From the NCBI GenBank assembly GCA_963662155.1, contig OY759273.1, positions 28,496,566 to 28,560,565 of the forward strand: 64,000 nt of DNA. Direction: 5' to 3'. This DNA comes from Lamellibrachia columna (Eukaryota; Annelida; Polychaeta; Sabellida; Siboglinidae). The notes below the pieces were generated by a model. It was not told the DNA's origin. It searched no databases and saw only the letters and a list, made by a program, of their open reading frames with translations. Shown piece by piece: positions 1 to 14,184 of the stretch (position 1 is its first letter; every line of letters starts with the position of its first letter). Made by a program: the position numbers and the translations under genes.

Positions 1-1130
1 AAAAATAAATCTTGCAGGAATATTACAATTTGACATTTTAAAATTATATAAAGCACAATATGTCAGTTTTGGCCGACGCACCTATAAGAGTTAATACAAC
101 TAACCATTTGGATACACCAACCACGTGACCTAGAGCCTGCCTCTCTCGATTTCCAAGTTACCTTGTGTCGTTGTGAGACCTTTGCGCTGCAAATATTTCG
201 TTATTTCTATTGTTACTGATTAATCTTTATCGCTGAATTTGTTGATTTTATTGCAAGATCAGTTTTGTTGTTCGGTTTATTCCGCTCCGTTTGAAAAATC
301 CCACCCTCCCTCCCTAATATTGGGTTAACAGTTGTTACCCAGTTGCTATCTAATAAATCAAGTGGTGCATTATGTAGGGATACACTGTGAAACACTGAAG
401 ACAGAGAGGTAGTTCACAAAGTTTTAGAATTTTTTTTTGGACACTTTTCCCCGTTATAGTTTGGTACACGAGGTTTTGCATTAACGCTTTTCCCTCCACT
501 AAGTTTTCGGTTGTGTACACAGGGTTTTTAGTGCGGGTACTTTTTACGAGTACATTTGTGTGGCTGTTTGGCCCTACCTCTCGGTCTGATGTGTTAGTAG
601 TTATTGGTTGACTAATGTCTAGATATGTAAAACCTTTATACATTGTTTGTTGTTTTACCATAATTTTCCTTATGAATTTTTCACGAATGTTGGGTGATTA
701 GGGCGGAGTGACCCCCACCCACATGGTAAAATAAACATATTAGCTTATAGTGATTTATTTAGTAGTCATAATATTGTTACCATTGATTGACACTTATTAC
801 GATGTCGAGTTATATCTATTAGGTGAAATTAGCAGTCTGGGGCCGGCATGCTTGCTGTGGTTATTTGTCACTTGATTATTGATGTTTACACGATTATTAT
901 TAATAAAACTACATGTCATTAAGTTGGCCTACTTCAATCTACACCTGACTTGCGTTGTTGTTCTGCATAAATATATATCTAAATATACTCCGATAAAACA
1001 TACAACGCGTAATGATTGCTATGTTTATGGATCCATATACTAATACAATTTCATAAACATAATGCACATAATATAATTCTAAAGGTCCGAGTAATATCCC
1101 AAACAATCACAAATATACGTGTACGTATAC
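1..1130. other. no recognisable gene
   Basis: AT-rich sequence. Minus-strand reading frames of up to about 100 codons occur at 213-661 but have no recognisable domain, splice context or codon pattern. I see no repeat or RNA gene here. Confidence 0.4.
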
Positions 1131-1564
1131 CGGTAGCTACACATTCGCCCGTATTTCAATCCTTAGCCCTTTATATAATCCCATAATCAGTTTCGTCACA
1201 GGGGATGGAACTTTTGCGTACATATTCCTCTTGGCAGGCGGCGATGCGTTGCTGGATGACTTCTTAGAGTTCGTCCTGAACACCGTACAAATATGCGGTA
1301 GGTGAAACATAACTATTGGCTTTCCACTTGGAGTCACTTGCTTTTGTGATGGTCTAATAACGTGGATGTACCAAATATGGACCATGCTATCAATTTCTTC
1401 CCAGAAGAGAGAGAAAGATAGAGACATATTAATTTAGTGGGGAAAAAAGTAACAATTATTTATGAAGATACTAGTATAACGTACCATAGGCCTGCATACT
1501 AAAATAAACAACGTGCAAAAGCATGACTTCTGATGAACGGTGTAGTGGAATCTTGGAATTATAC

Positions 1565-1567
1565 ACA

Positions 1568-1627
<60 letters not shown>

Positions 1628-1628
1628 C
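1565..1628. repeat. (ACGC)n microsatellite
   Basis: About sixteen uninterrupted ACGC tetranucleotides, flanked by short CA-type variants. Confidence 0.95.
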
Positions 1629-1639
1629 AAACACGCAGA

Positions 1640-2560
1640 CGCACATATTTTTGGGTGGGCTCGAAACTGTTGAGCGAATTTTTTTTAACTGTAACATTTT
1701 GCAGAAATCATCCGAGAAAACCACGGCTGATTCTGTACGCTCGAACCCGTCTATTAATGCTAATCTAAAAGATGTGACAATACTGTTATTGACATTTGTT
1801 TATTTCATAGCTACAAACCAACTATCTCAGAAGCGAAAAAAACATTGGAGAAGGGAAATACGGAGCTCAGTACGTAAATCGTGTCTTTCCGTTGTCACAA
1901 AATTAATAATGTCTTATAATACAAGCAACCCAAATAATACAAGTGGTCTTAAATTACGACCGTTCGTAGAACTTTTAATTATTCTATTGGGTTACACCCT
2001 CATGAGAAAATATAACTTCCACATTTTAAAAGATAACTTTCCTAAAAACCAACAATGTTATGATAGTTATCATGACGAAAGTATGGAACAATAATTTCTT
2101 TACCATTGTTACGTACAAAGGTTAATCGTGGATAAAAATCTATAGCGTTGGTAATTATTTTGACAAGGATGTTTACAACTATTAATTCTGTAGGTCTTCC
2201 CAAGATGGGAGGAACATCGACTGCCGTGATGACGTTCGTCAAAGCCGTCTGTAATGGGTGAATATACACAAACGCAGAATTTTATGGGTGGCAACAATTT
2301 TGAAATTAATTGACAGTTTGTTTGCGTTTTCTGAATTCAGAGCCGTTCTACGGACTTTCAGTTATCTAAAAACAATATTGCCCACAACAACATTTGTAGG
2401 AATTATATACGGGTGTAATGTTTTTTCTCGTATATTTAACATATTTTTATTATTCCTACTTTTATGACAAGACTAGCTTGCCATACTTCTACCACAAAAA
2501 GGGATATTCTTGTCACGTGGCCACGAACGAGACATGCGTCAGCAGACGCTCTGTAGTCAC
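1640..2560. other. no recognisable gene
   Basis: AT-rich sequence with a plus-strand open frame at 1651-2094 and shorter ones beyond. None shows a known domain. If gene B continues, this is its 3' flank or an intron. Confidence 0.35.
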
Positions 2561-2567
2561 TGGATGG

Positions 2568-2749
2568 CTATACTGGTGACGACAAGGTGGAGGGAGAGGG
2601 TGATGGTGGCTCAGCTAATGGGACATCGTCTGGAGTCTTCTTGGGTGTGGAAATAAGACAGGGTGGCTCAAGTTGAATGTCGACAGAGATATCATCCAAG
2701 CTGTACTGTGTCCCTGTGTCACATGTCACCACCATGTCTGTCTGAATCT
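2568..2749 (-). CDS. gene B: possible last exon, Pro/Ser/Thr-rich end
   Basis: On the minus strand a good acceptor (ctacattccag) at 2750 opens a frame of about 59 codons. It begins QTDMVVTCDTGTQYSLDD and runs into an acidic, then Pro/Ser-rich segment (EPPSPSPSTLSS) that stops at TAG, 2570-2568. Such an end fits an exposed or cytoplasmic tail, but it matches no domain I know. The exon is the most downstream one in the window on this strand. Because gene B exons carry lesions, the TAG may be a premature stop rather than the natural end. Assignment to gene B rests on strand and order only. Confidence 0.45.
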
Positions 2750-3002
2750 CTGGAATGTAGAATAATCATTTATGGAAAAACAAAGTTCATAATAATTATG
2801 TATGTTTGCTGACATACAGACTAGACTACACGACAAAGATAAAGTAGTAATGATGCTGAGAGAAATACAATTGTGATTTATTTTCTTATTTTTGATGGAG
2901 AAATTCATCTTGTATGGTATATAAAAGTACTAATAATTATGCTGGTGAAGTCAGACATACCAGACACAATTCCATACAAATATTAATGATGTTTTCACTC
3001 AC

Positions 3003-3100
3003 ATTTCCACTGTCTTCTGGCTTTATATATCAGGCACTGTCTGATTTTTGGTCTGCAGGTGGTATAAATCTACCACAGTTGCTACAGGGCATTCACAAAG
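3003..3100 (-). CDS. gene B: weak candidate exon
   Basis: The minus strand has an acceptor (attgtatag) before 3100 and a donor (GTGAGTG) after 3003. The best frame reads CPVATVVDLYHLQTKNQ and then meets a TAA. Its phase matches neither neighbouring exon, so this may be a degraded exon or chance. Confidence 0.22.
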
Positions 3101-3608
3101 CTATACAATTATGATATACTGGGGGTCTGACCTGGCTCGAGCTCCCTCCCTAAAACTGCATGCCATAAGGTGTGAAAATGTTGAACAGTTAACTTGAAAA
3201 TTGTAGATTTTGGGTCATCTCACCCATGTTAATTTCCCTGCCCTTTCCGCCTGCGATTGGAGACAAAATATGTGTAATTTTTTTAATAGTTGGTAGCAAA
3301 AATTGCAATTGAATTGTTGCACAATCATTCTGATATTTGACAGATGCTGCGGAATTTTAGATCTATGCCAAAAAATATACTTCTAGGCCCACTAGTACAT
3401 CTACATTGTACATTTCCAATTTATTGCCAAAGTCAAGGAGAGGTTTTGGGGTAAATCATCCTAATATAATCAGCTAATGACATATTTTCCATCAATGCAC
3501 CGATTATCGATTGCCATTAAAAAAATCCTGGTATACTGTTAGACTATTGGCAGTCTCAAGTAGTTATACTCCAAACAGCCAAATCTTGGGCTAATCATGC
3601 AAGCCTAC

Positions 3609-3729
3609 CAGACATGTGCCACACCATAAAATCTAAAAGCAAAAAACATTCTAGATCTATCTTGGACGTCACCACTACTGCCACTGGCGCTGGTCACATG
3701 ATCGTCAGCCATGGGAATGATTATATCTT
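3609..3729 (-). CDS. gene B: exon just downstream of the megasatellite
   Basis: A 121-nt minus-strand exon bounded by an acceptor (tggtttacag) and a donor (TG followed by GTAGGC). It encodes about 40 residues including EDIIIPMADDHVTSASG, DVQDRSRMFFAFRFYG and VAHV. No domain is recognised. The 27-bp array ends against its acceptor: the array unit (ctgtgtgtggtgtctccag) resembles the intron end (ctgtgtgaagtggtttacag), so the array may have grown from this splice site. The exon is open throughout. Membership in gene B is inferred from strand and position. Confidence 0.45.
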
Positions 3730-3734
3730 CTGTA

Positions 3735-6700
3735 AACCACTTCACACAGACACATGGCTGGAGACACCACACAGACACATGGATGGATACACCAGACACA
3801 GACACATGGATTGATACACCAGACACAGACATATGGCTGGATACACCAGACACATGGATGGATACACCAGACACAGACACATGGCTGGATACACCACACA
3901 GATAAATGGTTGAATGCATCACACACAGACATATGGCTGGAGGCACCACACACAGATACATGGTTGGAAACACCACACAGAGATACATGGCTGGAGGCAC
4001 CACACACAGGCACATGGTTGGACACACCACACAGATACACATGGCTGGAGGCACCACACACAGACATATGGCTGGAGGCACCACACACAGACATATGGCT
4101 GGAGGCACCACACACAGATACATGGTTGGAGACACCACACAGAGACACATGATTGGAGACACCATACACAGACACATGGTTGGAGACACCACACATAGAC
4201 ACACGGTTGGAGGCACCACACAGACACATGTTTGGAGACACCACACACAGACTGATGGCTGGAGACAACACACACAGACTGATGGCTGGAGACACCACAC
4301 ACAGACACATGGCTGGAGACACCACACACAGACACATGGCTGGAGACACCACACACATACTGATGGCTGGAGACACCACACACAGACACATGGTTGGAGA
4401 CACCATACACAGACACATGGCTGGAGACACTACACACAGATTGATGGCTGGAGACACCACACACAGACTGATGGCTGGAGACACCACACACAGACTGATG
4501 GCTGGAGACACCACACACAGACACATGGTTGGAGACACCACACACAGACTGATGGCTGGAGACACCACACACAGACACATGGATGGATACACCACACACA
4601 GACTGATGGCTGGAGACACCACACACAGACACATGGCTGGACACACCACACACAGACTGATGGCTGGAGACACCACCCACAGACTGATTGCTAGAGACAG
4701 CACACACAGACTGATGGCTGGAGACACCACACACAGACATATTGTTGGAGACACCATACACATACACATGGCTGGAGACACTACACACAGATTGATGGCT
4801 GGAGACACCACACACAGACTGATGGCTGGAGACACCACAAACAGACTGATGGCTGGAGACACCACACACAGACTGATGGCTGGAGACACCACCCACAGAC
4901 TGATTGTTAGAGACAGCACACACAGACTGATGGCTGGAGACACCACACACAGACTGATGGCTGGAGACAAGATACATAGACAGATAGCTGGAGACACCAC
5001 ACACAGACACATGGCTGGAGACACCACACATACACATGGCTGGAGAAACCACACACAGACACATGGTTGGAGGTACCACACACAGACATATGGCTGGATA
5101 CACCACACACAGGCACATGGTTGGAAATACCACACAGATACACATGGCTGGAGGCACCACACACAGACACATGGTTGGAGACACCACACACAGACATATA
5201 GTTGGCGGCACCACACACAGACATATGGCTGGAGACACCACACACAGACACATGGTTGGAGGCACCACACACATACATATGGCTGGATACACCACACACA
5301 GGCACATGGTTGGAAATACCACACAGATACACATGGCTGGAGGCACCATACACAGACACATGGCTGGAGACACTACACACAGATTGATGGCTGGAGACAC
5401 CACAAACAGACTGATGGCTGGAGACACCACACACAGACTGATGGCTGGATACACCACACACAGACTGATGGCTGGAGACACCACACACAGACACATGGTT
5501 GGAGACACCATACACAGACACATGGCTGGAGACACCACACACAGACTGATGGCTGGAAACACCACACACAGACTGATGGCTGGAGACACCACACACAGAC
5601 ACATTGTTGGAGACACCACACACAGATTGATGGCTGGAGACACCACACACAGACTGATGGCTGGAGACACCACACACAGACACATGGTTGGAGACACCAT
5701 ACACAGACACATGGCTGGAGACACTACACACAGATTAATGGCTGGAGACACCACACACAGACTGATGGCTGGAGACACCACACACAGACTGATGGCTGGA
5801 GACACCACACACAGACACATGGTTGGAGACACCACACACAGACTGATGGCTGGATACACCACACACAGACACATGGATGGATACACCAGACAGAGACACA
5901 TGGATGGATACACCAGACACATGGATGGATACACCAGACACAGAAACATGGATGGATACACCAGACACAGATACATGGTTGGAAACACCACAAAGAGATA
6001 CATGGCTGGAGGCACCACACACAGGCACATGGTTGGACACACCACACAGATACACATGGCTGAAGGCACCACACACATACATATGGATGGAGGCATCACA
6101 CACAGATACATGGTTGGAGACACCACACAGAGACACATGATTGGAGACACCATACACAGACACATGGTTGGAGACAACACACATAGACACACGGTTGGAG
6201 GCACCACACAGACACATGTTTGGAGACACCACACACAGACTGATGACTGGAGACAACACACACAGACTGATGGCTGGAGACACCACACACATACACATGG
6301 CTGGAGACACCACACACAGGCTGATGTCTGGAGACACCACATATATACACATGTCTGGAGGCACCACACCCAGACACATGATTGGAGACACCATACACAG
6401 ACACATGGTTGGAGACACTACACACAGACACATGGCTGGACACACCACACACAGACTGATGGCTGGAGACACCACACACAGACACATGGCTGGAGACACC
6501 ACACACAGGCTGATGTCTGGAGACACCACATATATACACATGTCTGGAGGCACCACACCCAGACACATGATTGGAGACACCATACACAGACACATGGTTG
6601 GAGACACTACACACACAGACTGATGGCTGGAGACACCACACACAGACACATGGCTGGACACACCACACACAGACTGATGGCTGGAGACACCACACGAAGA

Positions 6701-9700
6701 CTGATGGCTGGAGACACCACACACAAACTGATGGCTGGAGACAACACACATAGACAGATAGCTGGAGACACTACACACAGACACATGGCTGGAGACACCA
6801 CACATACACATGCCTGGAGACACCACATACAGACACATGGTTGGAGGCACCACACATAGACATATGGCTGGATACACCACACACAGAGACATGGTTGGAA
6901 ATACCACACAGATCCACATGGCTGGAGGCACCACACACATACACATGGCTGGAGACACCATACACAGACACATGGTTGGAGGCACCACACACAGACACAT
7001 GGTTGGAGACACCACACACAGACATATCGTTAGAGACACCACACACAGACACATGGTTGGAGGCACCACACACAGACACATGGTTGGAGGCACCACACTC
7101 AGACACATGGTTAGAGACACCACACACAGACACATGGTTGGAGGCACCACACACAGACATATGGCTGGATACACCACACACAGGCACATGGTTGGAAATA
7201 CCACACAGATACACATGGCTGGAGGCACCACACACACACAGACACATGGTTGGAGACACCATACACATACACATGGCTGGAGAAACTACACACAGATTGA
7301 TGGCTGGAGACACCACACACAGACTGATGGCTGGAGACACCACACACAGACACATTGTTGGAGACACCACACACAGATTGATGGCTGGAGACACCACACA
7401 CAGATTGATGGCTGGAGACACCACACACAGACTGATGGCTGGAGACACCACACACAGACACATGGCTGGATACACTACACACAGATTGATGGCTGGAGAC
7501 ACCACACACAGACTGATGGCTGGAGACACCACACACAGACTGATGGCTGGAGACACCACACACAGACACATGGTTGGAGACACCACACACAGACTGATGG
7601 CTGGAGACACCACACAGACTGATGGCTGGAGACACCACACACAGACACATGGATGGATACACCAGACACAGACACATGGATGGATACACCAGACACAGAC
7701 ACATGGCTGGATACACCAGACACATGGATGGATACACCAGACACAGACATATGGATGGATACACCAGACACAGACACATGGCTGGATACACCAGACACAT
7801 GGATGGATACACCAGACACAGACACATGGATGGATACACCAGACACAGACACATGGCTGGATACACCAGACACAGACACATGGATGGATACACCACACAG
7901 ACACATGGTTGGAGGCATCACACACATACATATGGCTGGATACACCACACACAGATACATGGTTGGAAACACCACACACATACTGATGGCTGGAGACACC
8001 ACACAGACTGATGGCTGGAGACACCACACACAGACACATGGCTGGAGGCACCACACACAGATATATGGTTGGAGACACCACACAGAGACACATGATTGGA
8101 GACACTATACACAGACACATGGTTGGAGACACCACACATAGACACACGGTTGGAGGCACCACACAGACACATGTTTGGAGACACCACACACAGACTGATG
8201 GCTGGAGACAACACACACAGACTGGTGGCTGGAGACACCACACACAGACACATGGCTGGAGACACCACACACAGGCTGATGGCTGGAGACACCACATAGA
8301 TACACATGTCTGGAGGCACCACACACAGACACATGATTGGAGACACCATACACAGACACATGGCTGGAGACACTACACACACAGACTGATGGCTAGAGAC
8401 ACCACACACAGACACATGGCTGGACACACCACACACAGACTGATGGCTGGAGACACCACATACAGACTGATGGCTGGAGACAACACACATAGACAGATAG
8501 CTGGAGACACCACACATACACATGGCTGGAGACACCACACACAGACACATGGTTGGAGGCACCATACACAGACATATGGCTGGATACACAACACACAGGC
8601 ACATGGTTGGAAATACCACACAGATACACATGGCTGGAGGCACCACACTCAGACACATGGTTAGAGACACCACACACATACATATAGTTGGAGGCACCAC
8701 ACATAGACATATGGCTGGATACACCACACACAGAGACATGGTTGGAGGCACCACACACATACATATGGCTGGATACACCACACACAGGCACATGGTTGGA
8801 AATACCACACAGACACACATGGCTGGAGGCACCACACACAGACACATGGCTGGAGACACCACACACAGACACATGGTTGGAGGCACCACACACAGACATA
8901 TGGCTGGATACACCACACACAGGCACATGGTTGGAAATACCACACACAGACTGATGGCTGGAGACACCACACACAGATATATGGTTGGAGACACCACACA
9001 GAGACACATGATTGGAGACACTATAAACAGACACACGGTTGGAGGCACCACACAGACACATGTTTGGAGACACCACACACAGACTGATGGCTGGAGACAA
9101 CACACACAGACTGATGGCTGGAGACACCACACACAGACACATGGCTGGAGACACCACACACAGGCTGATGGCTGGAGACACCACATAGATACACATGTCT
9201 GGAGGCACCACACACAGACACATGATTGGAGACACCATACACAGACAAATGGTTGGAGACACTACACACACAGACTGATGGCTGGAGACACCACACACAG
9301 ACACATGGCTGGACACACCACACACAGACTGATGGCTGGAGACACCACACACAGACTGATGGCTGGAGACACCACACACAAACTGATGGCTGGAGACAAC
9401 ACACATAGACAGATAGCTGGAGACACCACACACAGACACATGGCTGAAGACACCACACATACACATGGCTGGAGACACCACACACAGACACATGGTTGGA
9501 GGCACCATACACAGACATATGGCTGGATACACCACACACAGGCACATGGTTGGAAATACCACACAGATACACATGGCTGGAGGCACCACACTCAGACACA
9601 TGGTTAGAGACACCACACACAGACATATAGTTGGAGGCACCACACATAGACATATGGCTGGATACACCATACAGAGATACATGGTTGGAGGCACCACACA

Positions 9701-12700
9701 CAGACATATGGATGGATACACCACACACAGGCACATGGTTGGAAATACCACACAGACACACATGGCTGGAGGCACCACACACAGACACATGGCTGGAGAC
9801 ACCACACACAGACACATGGTTGGAGGCACCACACACATACTTATGGCTGGATACACCACACACAGGCACATGGTTGGAAATACCACACACAGACTGATGG
9901 CTGGAGACACCACACACAGATATATGGTTGGAGACACCACACAGAGACACATGATTGGAGACACTATACACAGACACATGGTTGGAGACACCACACATAG
10001 ACACACGGTTGGAGGCACCACACAGACACATGTTTGGAGACACCACACACAGACTAATGGCTGGAGACAACACACACAGACTGATGGCTGGAGACACCAC
10101 ACACAGACACATGGCTGGAGACACCACACACAGGCTGATGGCTGGAGACACCACATAGATACACATGTCTGGAGGCACCACACACAGACACATGATTGGA
10201 GACACCATACACAGACACATGGTTGGAGACACTACACACACAGACTGATGGCTGGAGACACCACACACAGACACATGGCTGGACACACCACACACAGACT
10301 GATGGCTGGAGACACCACACACAGATTGATGGCTGGAGACACCACACACAAACTGATGGCTGGAGACAACACACATAGACAGATAGCTGGAGACACCACA
10401 CACAGACACATGGCTGGAGACACCACACATACACATGGCTGGATACACCACACACAGACACATGGTTGGAGGCACCATACACAGACATATGGCTGGATAC
10501 ACCACACACAGGCACATGGTTGGAAATACCACACAGATACACATGGCTGGAGGCACCACACTCAGACACATGGTTAGAGACACCACACACAGACATATAG
10601 TTGGAGGCACCACACATAGACATATGGCTGGATACACCACACACAGAGACATGGTTGGAGGCACCACACACAGACATATGGATGGATACACCACACACAA
10701 GCATATGGTTGGAAATACCACACAGACACACATGGCTGGAGGCACCACACACAGACACATGGTTGGAGGCACCACACACAGACATATGGCTGGATACACC
10801 ACACACAGGCACATGGTTGGAAATACCACACAGATACACATGGCTGGAGGCACCACACACACACAGACACATGGTTGGAGACACCATACACATACACATG
10901 TCTGGAGACACTACACACAGATTGATGGCTTGAGACACCACACACAGACTGATGGCTGGAGACACCACACACAGACTGATGGCTGGAGACACCACACCCA
11001 GACTGATGGCTGGAGACACCACACACAGACACATGGTTGGAGACACTAAACACACAGACTGATGGCTGGAGACACCACACACAGACACATGGCTGGGCAC
11101 ACCACACACAGACTGATGGCTGGAGACACCACACACAAACTGATGGCTGGAGACAGCACACACAGACTGATGGCTGGAGACACCACACACAGACTGATGG
11201 CTGAAGACAACACACATAGACAGATAGCTGGAGACACCACACACAGACACATGGCTGGAGACACCACATATACACATGGCTGGAGACACCACACACAGAC
11301 ACATGGTTGGAGGCACCACACACAGACTTATGGCTGGATACACCACACACAGGCACATGGTTGGAAATACCACACAGATACCCATGGCTGGAGGCACCAC
11401 ACACAGACACATGGCTGGAGACACCACACACAGACACATGGTTGGAGGCACCACACACATACTTATGGCTGGATACACCACACACAGGCACATGGTTGGA
11501 AATACCACACACAGACTGATGGCTGGAGACACCACACACAGATATATGGTTGGAGACACCACACAGAGACACATGATTGGAGACACTATACACAGACACA
11601 TGGTTGGAGACACCACACATAGACACACGGTTGGAGGCACCACACAGACACATGTTTGGAGACACCACACACAGACTAATGGCTGGAGACAACACACACA
11701 GACTGATGGCTGGAGACACCACACACAGACACATGGCTGGAGACACCACACACAGGCTGATGGCTGGAGACACCACATAGATACACATGTCTGGAGGCAC
11801 CACACACAGACACATGATTGGAGACACCATACACAGACACATGGTTGGAGACACTACACACACAGACTGATGGCTGGAGACACCACACACAGACACATGG
11901 CTGGACACACCACACACAGACTGATGGCTGGAGACACCACACACAGATTGATGGCTGGAGACACCACACACAAACTGATGGCTGGAGACAACACACATAG
12001 ACAGATAGCTGGAGACACCACACACAGACACATGGCTGGAGACACCACACATACACATGGCTGGAGACACCACACACAGACACATGGTTGGAGGCACCAT
12101 ACACAGACATATGGCTGGATACACCACACACAGGCACATGGTTGGAAATACCACACAGATACACATGGCTGGAGGCACCACACTCAGACACATGGTTAGA
12201 GACACCACACACAGACATATAGTTGGAGGCACCACACATAGACATATGGCTGGATACACCACACACAGAGACATGGTTGGAGGCACCACACACAGACATA
12301 TGGATGGATACACCACACACAAGCATATGGTTGGAAATACCACACAGACACACATGGCTGGAGGCACCACACACAGACACATGGTTGGAGGCACCACACA
12401 CAGACATATGGCTGGATACACCACACACAGGCACATGGTTGGAAATACCACACAGATACACATGGCTGGAGGCACCACACACACACAGACACATGGTTGG
12501 AGACACCATACACATACACATGTCTGGAGACACTACACACAGATTGATGGCTTGAGACACCACACACAGACTGATGGCTGGAGACACCACACACAGACTG
12601 ATGGCTGGAGACACCACACCCAGACTGATGGCTGGAGACACCACACACAGACACATGGTTGGAGACACTAAACACACAGACTGATGGCTGGAGACACCAC

Positions 12701-14062
12701 ACACAGACACATGGCTGGGCACACCACACACAGACTGATGGCTGGAGACACCACACACAAACTGATGGCTGGAGACAGCACACACAGACTGATGGCTGGA
12801 GACACCACACACAGACTGATGGCTGAAGACAACACACATAGACAGATAGCTGGAGACACCACACACAGACACATGGCTGGAGACACCACACATACACATG
12901 GCTGGAGACACCACACACAGACACATGGTTGGAGGCACCACACACAGACTTATGGCTGGATACACCACACACAGGCACATGGTTGGAAATACCACACAGA
13001 TACCCATGGCTGGAGGCACCACACACAGACACATGGCTGGAGACACCACACACAGACACATGGTTGGAGGCACCACACACATATATATGGCTGGATACAC
13101 CACACACAGGCACATGGTTGGAAATACCACACATATATACATGGCTGGAGGCACCACACACAGACACATGGTTGGAGACACCATACACAGACACATGGCT
13201 GGAGACACTACACACAGACTGATGGCTGGAGACACCACACACAGACTGATAGCTGGAGACACCACACACAGACTGATGGCTGGAGACACCACACACATAC
13301 TGATGGCTGGAGACACCACACACAGACACAAGGTTGGAGACACCATACACAGACACATGGCTGGAGACACCACACAGAGTGATGGCTGGAGACACCACAC
13401 ACAGACTGATGGCTGGAGACACACCACACACAGATACATGGTTGGAGACACCACACACAGATTGATGGCTGGATACACCACACACAGACTGATGGCTGGA
13501 GACACCACACACACAGACACATGGTTGGAGACACCATACACAGACACATGGCTGGAGACACTACACACAGATTGATGGCTGGAGACACCACACACAGGCT
13601 GATGGCTGGAGACACCACACACAGACTGATGGCTGGAGACACCACACACAGACACATGGTTGGATAACCATACACAGATACATGGCTGGAGACACCACAC
13701 ACAGACTGATGGCTGGAGACATCACACAGAATGATGGCTGGAGACACCACACACAGACACATGGTTGGAGACACCACACACAGATTGATGGCTGGAAACA
13801 CCACACACAGACTGATGGCTGGAGACACCACACACAGACACATGGTTGGAGACACCACACACAGATTGATGGCTGGAGACACCATACACAGACACATGGC
13901 TGGATACACTACACACAGATTGATGGCTGGAGACACCACACACAGACTGATGGCTGGAGACACCACACACAGACTGATGGCTGGAGACACCACACACAGA
14001 CACATGGTTGGAGACACCACACACAGACTGATGGCTGGAGACACCACACACAGACAGAAAAA
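3735..14062. repeat. 27-bp megasatellite, about 380 units
   Basis: Continuous tandem array whose unit has the core ggagacaccacacacaga followed by acatggct or ctgatggct. The plus strand is rich in A and C. Variants such as ggatggatacaccagac, gttggaggcaccac and gttggaaataccac recur in the same order, giving higher-order blocks. A 27-bp unit equals nine codons and few variants make stops, so several frames stay open for hundreds of codons on both strands. The plus frames repeat HRLMAGDTT-like 9-mers and the minus frames repeat SPAISLCVV-like 9-mers. These open frames follow from the period and are not evidence of a protein. Confidence 0.97.
9770..13013. repeat. 1622-bp higher-order tandem doubling inside the megasatellite
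   Basis: The order of variant 27-bp units at about 9770-11391 recurs at about 11392-13013 with an offset of 1622 bp. Marker variants show it: agatatatgg at 9920 and 11542, and the rare aagcatatgg at about 10700 and 12322. The agatatatgg marker also occurs at 8061 and 8977, giving older and shorter spacings of 916 and 943 bp. 1622 is close to 60 units. Confidence 0.85.
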
Positions 14063-14184
14063 TGGAGGTGCAATGGAATTGATCGAAGGATAAGATTTGT
14101 TGTGCACATTTTTGTGTTGTGCACATTTGTACAACATTATGCATTACATGTGATGATTAACTGATGGTAAATCTACTTTGATAT

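Noticed and set aside
213..661. Minus-strand frames of 60 and 103 codons as a gene
   Set aside because: No domain, splice site or homology I recognise; the length is reachable by chance.
1137..1427. Minus-strand 96-codon frame ending RIEIRANV
   Set aside because: It could be a terminal exon, but no good acceptor or family resemblance was found.
3735..14062. CRISPR array
   Set aside because: Units are directly adjacent with no unique spacers, there are no cas genes, and the genome is clearly eukaryotic.
3605..14137. Very long open frames on both strands (up to about 800 codons)
   Set aside because: They arise because the 27-bp unit is nine codons with few stop-creating variants. The translated 9-mers are low in complexity, occur in several frames at once, and there is no start context or domain.
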